Source: Euclidia mi (Eukaryota > Arthropoda > Insecta > Lepidoptera > Erebidae). Taken from it: a DNA stretch of 64,000 nucleotides. Position numbers and translations under genes: made by a program. Shown piece by piece: positions 41,269 to 50,829 of the stretch (the stretch's first letter is position 1; every line of letters begins with the position of its first letter). Below the pieces are notes generated by a model. That model was not told the DNA's origin and ran no database searches. It was given only the letters and a program-made list of their open reading frames with translations. The DNA is taken from contig OX123205.2 in NCBI GenBank assembly GCA_944739405.2, positions 41,188,475 to 41,252,474 on the forward strand. Reading direction: 5' to 3'.

Positions 41269-42608
41269 AAGTAGTTGCAAGTTGGGAAGGGCAACCCGGC
41301 CTGAAGCAGGAGCTTCCTAGGTCAGCACCGGGGCTGGTGAGTAGGCTCCCTACTTTGGACCTCCCCCATTTTGATGGCTGCCTAGGAAGCTACCTGGGCT
41401 TCGTTAATTTGTTCGACAGCCTAGTCAATGATAGGGCTGACCTTCAGCCGGCACAAAAGTTGGCCTATCTAATGTCGGTTCTGGATGGGGAGGCTAAGGG
41501 CCTCATCCAGCATCTGCCCGTGTCTGACGAGGCGTACCAGACGGCTCGGGACCTAATTACCCGTAGGTACCATAATAAGCGTGGCCTCGCCGATACGCAC
41601 ATCGAGCAGATTTTGGGTTTGCCGACGCTCACCCGGGTCTCTGGGTTGCGCACCCAACTTTTGAACCCGCTTTTGGTGGCCATCAACGCACTTAAGTGCC
41701 TTGACCTGCCCGTGGACCAATGGTCCTATCTATTGGTGCACATTGTGCTGAAAAAGCGGCCTGCCGACCTGAGGTCGCGTTTTGAACAGCGCTTTGGTGG
41801 GGATAGCGCGACCCATCTGCCCCCCTTTGCTGACCTGGAGAGGTTCCTGGAGGATGAGTGCCGGGTCTTGGACAACTCCGGTGGTGATACGCCGGCTAAG
41901 ACGCAGCCGCCCAAGGTCAAGGAGCAGGCTCGCGTTCACACCCGAGACAGTGTTGACCGGCGCCCTCCTCGCTTTGCAGTCACGCAGAGCCCAGCGGAGT
42001 GCTCCTACTGCAAGGTCACGGGGCACAGAACGGCCAGTTGTAGGGCATTCTTGGACCTTCATGTCGCCTCTCGTAGGCGCATCGCGAATGCCCGCCGCCT
42101 TTGCTTCTCTTGCTTGGGGTCCCACTACCAGCGAGACTGCCCAAACTCTCGCCCCTGTCCTCACTGTGGAGGACAGCATTTGGACATTCTCTGTATGAAT
42201 GCCAGAGAGGTAGGCCGCTTGTCCAACCAGCTGACGCCGCGCACGGGCGGGTGTTTTGAAGGTGGCAGCCGAGGCTCACCGGCGCGCAGCCGAGAGTCAC
42301 CTCGCTTAATTGATCGCCGCTCACCCCGCTTGGAGAACCGTAGCGTGCGCACGCCTCCTCTCTCTCGCGCACCTGAATGTGCGACCGCCCAGCGTCACCA
42401 GCACCATGACTGCTGCCCCAGGTATTCCCCTCCTTTGGCGGAGCGTCCCCGCCTTGACTCGCGCCCACCTCGTTTTGGGCGGGTGCGTCATTATGACCCC
42501 CCACAGATGGCGCGCGGATCAAGTCATCGCGCCTTTGAGGACTTCAAGCCGCACCCTCATTTTGACTTGCCTGGTCCTGGCCAACGGTCGCCGCCCAGGC
42601 AACAATAG
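41269..42608 (+). pseudogene. BEL gag, C-terminal part with zinc knuckles
   Basis: From VASWEGQPGLKQELPRS the frame continues the gag started at 35882: PRLPTLDLPHFDG-like motif (RLPTLDLPHFDGC), LGFVNLFDSLVND, AQKLAYLMSVLDGEAKGLIQ and YHNKRGLADTHIEQIL, all typical of BEL/Pao capsid. Zinc-knuckle-like motifs CSYCKVTGHRTASC, CFSCLGSHYQRDC and CPHCGGQHLDILC lie at about 41999-42195. The C-terminus is Pro/Arg-rich. An apparent upstream frame from 41196 belongs to the filler. The frame ends at TAG 42606-42608 with the protease continuing in the same frame behind it. Confidence 0.88.
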
Positions 42609-43770
42609 GTCATTGACCCCTGCCCTATAACTCCAACCTCCCCCATTGAGACCGTTATCCTACCAACGGTTGCTGTTAGGGTCTGGGGACCCACGGGGAC
42701 CTCTGTTGTTGTCCGTGCTATATTGGACACAGGTTCACAAGGTTGCATTGCTTCCACTTATTTGGTAGGGCAGGTTAAATTAAATATGGGATCTTTTCCA
42801 AATTGTATCCGGGGCATAGGTGACGTAGCCTCTAATGTTGAAGGACAAGTTAAGGTTTTGTTTGGCCCTGTTGAATCTTCACACCCGAGGATTAAAACCT
42901 CGGCTATTGTGTTGAAGAATATTTTGGGTATGCACCCACAGAAGCAGCTACCTGCTGCTGTGGTGAATTTGACATCGGGATTGGAACTGGCAGACCCCAA
43001 ATTTGACACACCGGGACAAATCGACTTGTTGATTGGCTCTTATGTCCTCGGTGGAATTTTGATTGGTGGGAAACGGGTCTTGGTGCCAAATGGTTTGACT
43101 GCCATCCCGACCATATTTGGATTTGCTTTGATGGGCCCTGTACCTAGGGACCCCCCTCCACCTGAACTTGATAATTTGTTGGCTGTAGGCTCTGCTCTCT
43201 GTGATGCGGTTCAGAGGTTTTGGGAGGTAGAGGAGCCCCCTCAAGCTGCCCGTTTGAATCCAGAACATGAGGAGTGCGAGCTGTTCTTCCAGAACAACAC
43301 TGGTCGACTCCGTTCTGGTCGGATTATTACGAGGCTACCCTTTCTGTCTGTTCGGCCTCCGCTTGGTGAGTCACGACCTTTAGCCGAAAAGAGATTGTTG
43401 GCTATGGAGCGCTGCATGGGTCGTGATCCGGAGCTCAGACAGAAGTACATTGAGTTCATGAGAGAATATGAACAATTGGGACACATGTCAGTGTCAAATT
43501 TGGATTGGCGTTCGGTGGAGCATTACTTTCTCCCGCATCATGCGGTATTGAAGCCATCAACTGGCAAGCTGCGCACAGTGTTTGATGGTTCTGCGCAGAC
43601 TTCAACAGGCGTATCCTTGAACCAGTGCTTGCATTCTGGTCCCAAGTTGGTCAAGGACCTTTGTGACGTCATCACCAGCTTCCGACGACATCAGGTTGTC
43701 TTTGTGGCCGACATAAAAATGATGTTCAGGCAGACTATTATCCACCCTGATGACCGTCGCTTTCAGCTCG
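42609..43770 (+). pseudogene. BEL pol: protease and N-terminal RT, interrupted
   Basis: In the same frame as gag after the TAG: PIETVILPTVAVRVWG, then VRAILDTGSQGC, the aspartic protease active site (DTGS) at about 42712-42747. Later come a linker, GRIITRLPFLSVRP-type sequence, HYFLPHHAVLKPSTGKLRTVFDGSA in part, and VFVADIKMMFRQTIIHPDDR, the first catalytic RT motif (Asp of VADIK). The frame is cut after RFQL at about 43770 by the PLA2-bearing insertion and resumes at 44856 with ILWRESP. The single TAG separating gag could be a mutated CAG or a read-through stop; BEL elements commonly use one continuous frame. Confidence 0.88.
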
Positions 43771-43872
43771 AATCGTCGAATATTTTATGAGAACCAATAA
43801 ACTTAATCTACCACTCATTGGTTTCTATGCCTATTTATTAAATATTTAAACGCCAGATAAATCAGTCTTATT

Positions 43873-44658
43873 ATGTGTATTGGAGAGAGTAGTCTTCTCA
43901 ACTGGCTTATAAATCATTTGCCATTTGAATTACATTTACCAGGATACAATTACTGTGGACCTGGTACAAAATTAATTAAGCGACTAAAACGTGGAGATGA
44001 AGGTGTTAATAAATTGGATGAATATTGTAAAGAACACGATATTGCATATCTCAAGTCATCAAATTTGAAGGATCGACACAAAGCAGACTTAATTTTGTAT
44101 AAAATGGCAAGGAAGCGCGCATTTGCCCCTGATTCAAATACAGGAGAAAAAATTGCTGCGCATTTAGTAAGTAATGCCATGTTAACGAAAATTAAAACAG
44201 GTTCTGGGCTAAAAACACGTCATCGAAAGCCTTCGAGTAAAACAGCATCTGGAAAAGGCCTTAAAAATAAATTTAAAAATATAATTACTGTAGCGGCAAA
44301 ACGTATGAAAAAAATAAAACCAAAATGCAAGAAAGTAGCAATAGAACTAGCAATGGCTGCTGTCAGAGAATTTACTGATGATTCATCCATTAAGCTTCCT
44401 CGAGTTATTCCTATACCAAAAACTGGTGGAGTTTTACCTTTGATTCCTATTTTCGCGGGATTATCAGCTGCAGGAGCTTTAGCAGGTGGTGCAGCTGGTA
44501 TTGCAAAGACCATAAATGAGTACAAGATGGTAAAAAAACTGTATGAGGAATCAAAGAGACATAATAAAAAAATGGAAGCTCTTTGCATTGGAAAAGGACT
44601 GCGCCTTAAACCGCATAAAAATGGACTTGGAATCTTTGTATCAAAAGCAAAAAACTAA
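43873..44658 (+). CDS. parvovirus-type phospholipase A2-like protein, intact ORF
   Basis: ATG at 43873, 261 codons, no lesion. Residues ~10-75 match the secreted-type PLA2 fold used in parvovirus VP1 unique regions: a calcium-loop YNYCGPGTKL and the catalytic helix CKEHDIAYLKS with the His-Asp pair; GDEGVNKLDE lies between. After that come a Lys-rich segment, a Gly/Ala-rich hydrophobic stretch (IFAGLSAAGALAGGAAG, ~residues 195-215), a short charged helix and a C-terminal GKGLRLKPHKNGLG motif. In viruses this enzyme breaches the endosomal membrane. Here there is no capsid jelly-roll and no replicase. Similar PLA2-plus-hydrophobic proteins occur, as far as I recall, in Polinton/adintovirus-like elements. 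Its intactness inside a decaying host element is the oddity. Confidence 0.75.
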   Translation: MCIGESSLLNWLINHLPFELHLPGYNYCGPGTKLIKRLKRGDEGVNKLDEYCKEHDIAYLKSSNLKDRHKADLILYKMARKRAFAPDSNTGEKIAAHLVSNAMLTKIKTGSGLKTRHRKPSSKTASGKGLKNKFKNIITVAAKRMKKIKPKCKKVAIELAMAAVREFTDDSSIKLPRVIPIPKTGGVLPLIPIFAGLSAAGALAGGAAGIAKTINEYKMVKKLYEESKRHNKKMEALCIGKGLRLKPHKNGLGIFVSKAKN

Positions 44659-44722
44659 AATACCGGCTACCCAACCGCGCCTTAACTAACTTAGATATTT
44701 TGAAGTATGGGTGTAATATCCC

Positions 44723-44852
44723 ATATTTTAGAGGTGTTTTTATGAGAGATGAGCTCCCTAAATATCCCTACAAAAGAGAATGTGGAGTTGTTATATTTTA
44801 GAGGTGTTTTTATGAGAGATGAGCTCCCTAAATATCCCTACAAAAGAGAATG
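44723..44852 (+). repeat. 70-bp tandem duplication at the insertion's right end
   Basis: ATATTTTAGAGGTGTTTTTA begins at 44723 and again at 44793. Both copies run through GAGATGAGCTCCCTAAATAT and CTACAAAAGAGAATGT; the second ends where pol resumes. The match is essentially exact, so the duplication is recent or homogenised. Confidence 0.8.
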
Positions 44853-46577
44853 TCGATCCTTTGGAGAGAGTCTCCTCGCGATCCCATGGTCGTCTACGAG
44901 CTCAATACTAATACGTACGGGTTAAGGTCAAGCCCCTACTTGGCAATACGTTCTCTTTGGGAGCTCGCAGACCGCGAAGGCTTACGTTTCCCAAGAGCCT
45001 CCGCCATCTTGAAGGACGATATTTACGTCGATGACATTTGCTCGGGCGCCTCCACAGTGGACGAGGCGATCCTCCTGCGGGACGAATTGATAGGTATTTT
45101 GGCCTCCGCTGGTTATGAGTTGCGCAAATAGATTTCCAACTCACCAGCGCTTTTGGAAGGCTTGCCAGAGGATCATCAGCAGGATCCACATTTGTTTGAG
45201 ATTGTTGACAAACCCGCCATGATGGCTGTTCTCGGCGTCCAGTACAGACCAGTCCAAGACATCTTTACGTACAACGTAGACTTGAAATTGCCTTGTTCTT
45301 GGACTAAACGTCTCGTGTTGTCTACTGTCGCCAGAACCTTTGATCCGAACGGTTGGATCTGTCCAATTATATTTTGGGCAAAATGCTTCTTGCAGAAGCT
45401 TTGGACAGCAGGATTGACCTGGGACGAACCTCTACACGGCACTCTTGTTGAGGAATGGACCTCTTTTGTATCCTCACTTCCTGCCGTCAATGAGATCTCC
45501 TTGCCTCGTCCCATCCTTCCTCCCGGGAAGTACAAGGCCACCCTTCACGGGTTTTGTGATGCCTCGGAACGTGGTCACGCGGCCGTGGTGTACATGCGCA
45601 CAGTCAGTGCCTCAGGTCAGGTGAGAGTTTCCCTGATCATGGCGAAGAGCAAGGTTGCACCCCTTCGGACATCTCTGACCATTCCGAAATTGGAGCTCTC
45701 GGGAGCAGCCCTACTTGTACGCTTGTTGAATCACGTGTCCAGTACCTTGGGTAAAAGCATTTGCATTAATGGGACCTACGCCTGGACAGACCGCCAAATT
45801 GTTCTTTGTTGGTTGAAGGCTTCTGTCCACACCTTGGAGGTATTTGTCGCTAATCGCGTTTCCCAAATCCAGAAATCCGAAGTCAAACTTGTTTGGAGAC
45901 ACGTGCCAGGTGAGCTCAACCCCGCTGATTGTGCCTCGCGCGGATGCTTGACGCCTAGTTTGATAGGTCATTCGCTGTGGTGGGGTCCGGAATGGTTGAG
46001 TCGACCAGAAACTGATTGGCCTCGAACGCCAGTTTTAAATACTTCTAATTTGCCGGGTCTACGAACACTCGCTCTTGAGAAGGTAGAATGCGCCTTCGAC
46101 CCCGATTTTTTGTTGAATCGTTACAGCTCCCTCGACAAGTTGTTAGGTGTCACTGCTTGGATAAAGCGTTTTATTTTTAACCTTAGGCACCCACAACAGA
46201 AACGACTGACACCGTTTATCTCACCACAGGAACGACAGGAGTCCCTTACCTTTTGGGTTCGTTCTGTGCAATTGGCGCATTTTGAAAAGAAGATTGCTAT
46301 CCTTAAATCAGGGAGAACGAAATTGTCGGGAGCTGTCTCTAAATTGAACCCCTTTTTGGACGATACGGGTCTCTTGCGCGTTGGAGGGCGTCTCAAGAAC
46401 GCCAACCTCCCTTACGGAGCACGTCACCCCCTTTTGTTACCTAAGGACGGTCATTTGGTACGCTTGTTGGTAACTGACCGTCACCTTAAAAATTCGCATG
46501 CTGGTTGTAATGCGCTCTTGGCCATTTTGCATCGCAATTTTGGGTCTTGTCTGCCCGAAGAATTATTCGGAGTGTAG
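44853..46577 (+). pseudogene. BEL pol: RT core, RNase H and integrase zinc domain
   Basis: From ILWRESP the frame gives VYELNTNTYGLRSSPYLAIR and the catalytic DDIYVDDICSG (YVDD). TAG at 45129-45131 follows SAGYELRK; the same frame continues with ISNSPALLEGLPEDHQ, FDPNGWICPI, and the RNase H region HGFCDASERGHAAVVYM, LELSGAALLVRLL, TYAWTDRQIVLCWL and ELNPADCASRG. The end holds the integrase N-terminal HH part (HLKNSHAGCNALLAILHRN). The frame then shifts: a T-run at about 46539-46543 appears one T short, and the integrase continues in another frame from 46547. Confidence 0.88.
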
Positions 46578-47581
46578 TCTTTCGCTGCATCCCTTGCTAT
46601 AAGCTCAAGGCTTCTACCATGCAGCCCTTGATGGGGGACTTACCGGCAGATCGCGTAACTGAAAACAGGACGTTTGACGGTGTTGGCACGGACTTCGCTG
46701 GTCCCTTTTTGGTGAAAACGTCGACACTTCGAAACAGCAAGACTGTTAAGGCCTACTTGTGTGTTTTTGTTTGCCTTTCCACAAAGGCCGTTCATTTAGA
46801 ACTGGTCTCCTCGTTTACGACCGAGGCGTTTGTAGCCACATTTGACAGATTTGTATCCCGCAGAGGGCTGCCTTCTTTGATCCGTTCTGACTGCGGCACT
46901 AACTTCAAGGGCACCTATAATTATTTGAATGATGTTGTTAATTTCCTTGAAACCAACAAAGCTGATATAGGTGATAGGCTTGCCCGACGTGGGATAAATT
47001 GGTTGTTTTCCCCACCAAATTGTCCACACTGGGGTGGTATATTTGAGGCCACCGTAAAATCGGCCAAAACACACTTGCGCAGGACAATCGGTGAATCTGT
47101 CCTTACATTTGAGGTACTCGCAACTGTGTTTTGTAAGATTGAGGCCGTTTTGAACTCTCGGCCATTGTGCCCGATCTCCTCAGATCCGAATGATTTGGAG
47201 GCCCTTACGCCGGGCCATTTTTTGATTGGTCGCCCACTTGTCGCCTTGCCTGAGTACCCCTATATTGATACGAGACCTGGTCGTCTCTCGCGTTTTGAAT
47301 TGGTACGCCAGATTACTCAGAGCTTTTGGAAACGCTGGAACTTGGAATATTTGCACATACTCCAGCAACGCGTTAAGTGGACCGACAAGACCGATCCACC
47401 CAAGATTAGTGACCTCGTTTTGATCAAGGAGGCTAACCTTCCGCCACTCAGATGGCGCAGGGGGCGCATCCTTCATTTGGTAACTGGGGCTGATGGAGTT
47501 CCCCGATTTGCTGAGGTCTTGGTGGACGGTTCGATTCTGAGGAGAGCGGTTGCAACATTGTCACGTCTACCAACCGATTAG
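46547..47581 (+). pseudogene. BEL integrase
   Basis: SARRIIRSVVFRCIPCYKLK supplies the Cys pair of the HHCC zinc motif. The DDE core follows: GVGTDFAGPFLV (Asp), LIRSDCGTNFKG (Asp), and HWGGIFEATVKSAKTHL (Glu) about 50 residues later. A C-terminal region (LTPGHFLIGRPL, LEYLHILQQRVKW, PPLRWRRGRI) matches the BEL/Pao type. The domain is complete, and an upstream 1-nt loss separates it from RT/RNase H. Stop at 47579-47581, 31 nt before the 3' LTR. Confidence 0.88.
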
Positions 47582-47598
47582 CGGACCGGTAGGCCGGT

Positions 47599-47612
47599 CC
47601 GGGGCGGGTGGA
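47599..47612 (+). promoter_or_regulatory. polypurine tract
   Basis: The G-rich run CCGGGGCGGGTGGA immediately precedes the 3' LTR and is the expected plus-strand primer site. It is imperfectly purine. Confidence 0.55.
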
Positions 47613-48349
47613 TGTTTGAAATATAATTAGTTTTTATTATAAGTCAAATCGATTAGATCGATTGAGTAACATTTTGTTTAGTCTATTGAAAATTTCTGAC
47701 AATGGTCACACTGAACTGTCACTTCCGCTGCTTCCCTTGAAAAAAAAAAAATTACCACGTTGTCGTCTCGTAAGTAAAATATCGCCTTTTGAATTAACGC
47801 GAATTGAATCAACTTGTAATTAACTTAATAAGTAATTGCCGTTTTTGACTTCCGGCAAGGTTTGTGACATATTGAAAATTTGTGAAAAGTTATTGTGAGC
47901 ACACCTTCTTGCATTTCGTGTGAATTGATTAATTGAACTAAATTGAGTAAACTCTCGTGAAACTACCGCTTTTGATTTGTCCGGCACTGATCAGTCCGCA
48001 GTGTTGATCAATTTGTGATATTATATATATGGAACACTGTCATTTTGAGAAATTGTGAATCCTGTGAACTTGCATCGTGCATTGAAGACGCTGCGTTGGA
48101 GTCTGGTAAAGTAAAGATAATTCACTTGCTAATATTGGCCAATTTTAGTCTCGTGTGTGTCTAACTTGCCTCCAGGACTCCACTCAAGAACATCACTAGG
48201 CGATATTTGGTAAGACATTTGTTTAATTCTTAGCGCCAAGAAACTTGGTCCATGTGTTAGATCCCTTGCCTTGGGCTAAGACTGGATGAATTAATCGCTT
48301 CCACTGATCTCTGTTACAAAATACCCATTCTTAGCCCGAATTCTACACA
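47613..48349 (+). repeat. 3' LTR of BEL/Pao element
   Basis: Starts TGTTTGAAATATAATTAG and ends CCCGAATTCTACACA; followed by TATAA, the duplicate of the sequence before the 5' LTR. Same length as the 5' LTR. Confidence 0.92.
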
Positions 48350-48366
48350 TATAATGAAATTCAAGA

Positions 48367-49747
48367 CTAGCTGACCCAGCGAACTCCGTAGCGCCTTTTA
48401 AGAGTTTTTATTTAATTCCTTTTTTTCCAAGCCCCTTTTCCAAAGTTACCATTGACTTAGCGCTTAATCTCTTATCATTTCAGAGTATATAAATGATGAA
48501 CAAACAAACATAGATTTTTATATAATAATGAATTCCCCATTCCTTTAAATATCAGAGACGATACCTACCCACATCGAGTTTTAAAAAAATTCCCGTCCGC
48601 CATCTTTGATTTTCTATCCGCCATCTTTGATCACGGAATAGATGTTGTGTTTTGATTCACCATCCCTTAAATCATCAGAGACAATACCCATATTGATTTT
48701 TAAAATTTTTCCCATCCGCCATCTTTGATTTCCCATCCGCAATCTTGAATCACGAAATAGATGTTGTATTTGGATTCCCCATCCCTTCAAACATCGGAGA
48801 CGATACCCATATTGATTTAAAAAAAAATCCCATCCGCCATCTTTGATCACGAAATAGATGGTGTTTTTGAATTCCCCATTCCTTAAAATATCGGAGACGA
48901 TACCCATATCGACTTTAAAAAAATCCCGTCCGCCATCTTTGATTTCTTATCCACCATCTTTGATCACGAAATAGATGTTGTATTTGGATTCTCCATCCCT
49001 TAAATCATCAGAGACGATACCCATATTAATTTCTTAAATTTTTCCCATCCGCCATTTTTGATTTCCCATCCACCATCTTGAATCACGAAACAGATGTTGT
49101 ATTTGGATTCCCCCTCCCTTTTAACATCGCAGACGATACCAATATTGTTTTTTTTTTTAATTTTCCCATCCGCCATCTTTGATCACGAAATAGATGTTGT
49201 ATTTCGATTCCCCACCCCTTAAATTATCGTAGGCGATACCCATATTGATTTTTAAAATTTTCTCATCCGCCATCTTTAATTTCCCGTCCGCCATCTTGGA
49301 TCACTAAATAAATTTCATATTATTAATCAGCGTCCCAAAAATCTCGAAAGCGATACCCTTAAAGATTGTATCTTATTCGTTTAGCCTTTTTTTGACTTTG
49401 ACCCAACCCTCCCCCTTCCCGTTTGACCATTTTATTATTTTTGTCTGGCCCCTAAAAGTAACGGCGTAATTTTATATAGCCTTTCGGAATAATTGGGCTA
49501 TCATAGACAATAAGATTTTTTTAAATCCGACTGCTAGTTCCTGAGATTAGCCGTCATTATGTTTTAGACATTTTAGCTTTTTGCCCGGCCCCAAAGGGTC
49601 GAAGCGTTATGTTATATAGCCTATAGCCTTCCGGAATAATTGGGATATCGTATACAAAAATAATTTTTCAGATCCGACCAGTAAGTGCCTGAGATTAGCA
49701 CGTTCAAACAAACAAACTCTTCCGCTTTATTATATTAGTATATATAG
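48367..49747 (-). mobile_element. Helitron-like element with internal satellite
   Basis: The minus strand ends with GCTGGGTCAGCTAG followed by T, with a small GCTG/CAGC stem, and starts near 49747 with a TATATATACTAATATAATAA head and GAAGAGTTTGTTTGTTTGAA. Both termini match the 188-bp element at 31891-32078. Two internal copies of the TATAGCCT..CGGAATAATTGGG sequence (about 49477-49510 and 49613-49650) are present. The middle (48540-49365) is a tandem array. No RepHel ORF is present, so it is non-autonomous. It begins only 17 bp from the BEL LTR. Confidence 0.6.
48540..49365. repeat. tandem repeat array, ~118/100-bp units
   Basis: Eight copies of a GAGACGATACCCATATTG-type word start at about 48556, 48676, 48794, 48894, 49011, 49129, 49230 and 49347, i.e. 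spacings near 118, 118, 100, repeated. The unit also contains CATCCGCCATCTTTGAT, ATCACGAAATAGATGTTG and GATTCCCCATCCCTTAAA. The shorter unit lacks one CATCCGCCATCTTTGATTTC block. The result is a higher-order repeat of ~337 bp. Apparent ORFs through it are shadows of the repeat. Confidence 0.8.
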
Positions 49748-50440
49748 TATACTATGTTGAATACATTTTTGTGAGTTTCGATAATTATCAAAACCTTCTA
49801 AAAACACCGATTAATAAACTACTTTTTTACACATTTGCCTGGCCGCACACATCCGTTTTTAGGCCCGCTTTTCAGTTACGTTTTCCAGGACCGTTTTCAG
49901 TTCATTCCGTGAGCAAAGCGATTTTCATCTATTTTTCTTTGGCCTAGACATGGGTTATATAGGTAATTGAAATATCAGGTATCAAATGATTGTTAATGAA
50001 TTGTTTGCGTGAAAAATACCTGTGACAAAATACTAGGTACCTATTAAAAAATCCGGACAAGTGTATATCGAGCCGCGCACAATGTAGGGTCCCGTATTAG
50101 CCTTTATCTATAGTCCTAAGGATAAAAGAACTCAAGCACAATGATTATTAATTTAATCGCTTGCAAATGTAAGTTTATGTTAATCGAATATTACAAGTTA
50201 ATAGTAAAGCCTAATGAGCCCTTATAATTTTCATTGAAAGTGCTTCATGTTTGATTAATTATTCACGACACGGGAATTAACGCGATTTTTATACGTATTT
50301 ACATACAATAAATTTACGTTTGACGTTTCGGAACGGTTGCACGTCCCATGGTCACAAGCTGACTGGCGCTGCGATTTTACTACGAAACTTTTATTGCTTT
50401 CACCGTTGGCAGACCAAGACGAGCCAAGGGCCCACGTGAT
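49748..50440. other. no gene recognised
   Basis: AT-rich non-coding DNA. Confidence 0.4.
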
Positions 50441-50554
50441 ATGGTAATATATGGCATACTTAGCTGTGTTTACTTAGTATTACAGGAACCATGTCAAATA
50501 AGTACAACCAAGTTGCTGGCTACCGGAAGGAAGAGGAGAAGGAAAAAGGATCAG

Positions 50555-50820
50555 GATGGGGACCGGGAAAGGAAAGGTGATTGGGCCTCCGGCGTTCTCA
50601 TTCACTGTACAAAATACAAAATAACAGATACCGTTGCTTGACATCGATCTTCTGTGAGAGGGTAGTACTTCTCCGGTCGAGCCAAACCATTTGTGCTGGA
50701 ATCAGCATGGCCCTATTACCGACAATTTGCAAGCTGTGCCTATTTCCAGTAATATGCATGGCAGAGACGGCTAAACGCACGGATATTCCATCTGCTTGCC
50801 GCAAGAGCCGCATAATATGC
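50555..50820. repeat. dispersed repeat related to 23755-23910
   Basis: GGGCCTCCGGCGTTCTCATT, CTTCTGTGAGAGGGTAGTAC, TTCTCCGGTCGAGCC and GGAATCAGCATGGCCCTA match 23757-23890 with moderate divergence. Two small frames overlap but reflect the repeat. Confidence 0.5.
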
Positions 50821-50829
50821 TAGACCAGA

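Larger units (their letters stand above)
43771..44852 (+). mobile_element. ~1.1 kb insertion in BEL pol carrying a PLA2 gene
   Basis: The BEL RT frame is interrupted between RFQL and ILWRESP. The inserted DNA is distinctly more AT-rich than the surrounding pol, contains one intact gene (43873-44658), and ends with a 70-bp tandem duplication (44723-44852). TCGA occurs near both borders (about 43768-43771 and 44853-44856), but no convincing terminal inverted repeat or exact duplication was found. The mobile class is therefore unknown. A fragment of a Polinton/adintovirus-like element is one hypothesis, based only on the encoded protein. Confidence 0.65.
34367..48349 (+). mobile_element. BEL/Pao LTR retrotransposon, complete ends, inactivated
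   Basis: Two 737-bp LTRs (TG...CA) enclose gag, protease, RT, RNase H and integrase in BEL/Pao order. A 5-bp duplication, TATAA, flanks the element (34362-34366, 48350-48354), as usual for this superfamily. About 14 substitutions by eye between the LTRs (~2%) indicate a fairly young insertion. Without its two nested insertions (36182-41268 and about 43771-44852) the element would be ~7.8 kb. Lesions in the coding region: TAG between gag and pol (42606-42608), TAG in RT (45129-45131), and a 1-nt deletion before integrase near 46545. With both insertions, it cannot be autonomous. Confidence 0.92.

Noticed and set aside
41730..42522. Minus-strand frames of 149 and 168 codons in BEL gag
   Set aside because: They are antisense shadows of the GC-rich gag frame, which has zinc knuckles and capsid motifs.
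43873..44658. Integrated parvovirus (densovirus) genome
   Set aside because: Only the PLA2-like region is present. No NS1 helicase, capsid jelly-roll or terminal hairpin was found within the insertion, and the hairpin at 41.1 kb is separated from it by intact gag/pol.
48540..49365. CRISPR array or protein gene (97-codon minus-strand frame)
   Set aside because: Units are contiguous ~100-118 bp repeats without unique spacers, and the frame simply follows the repeat. The genome is eukaryotic.
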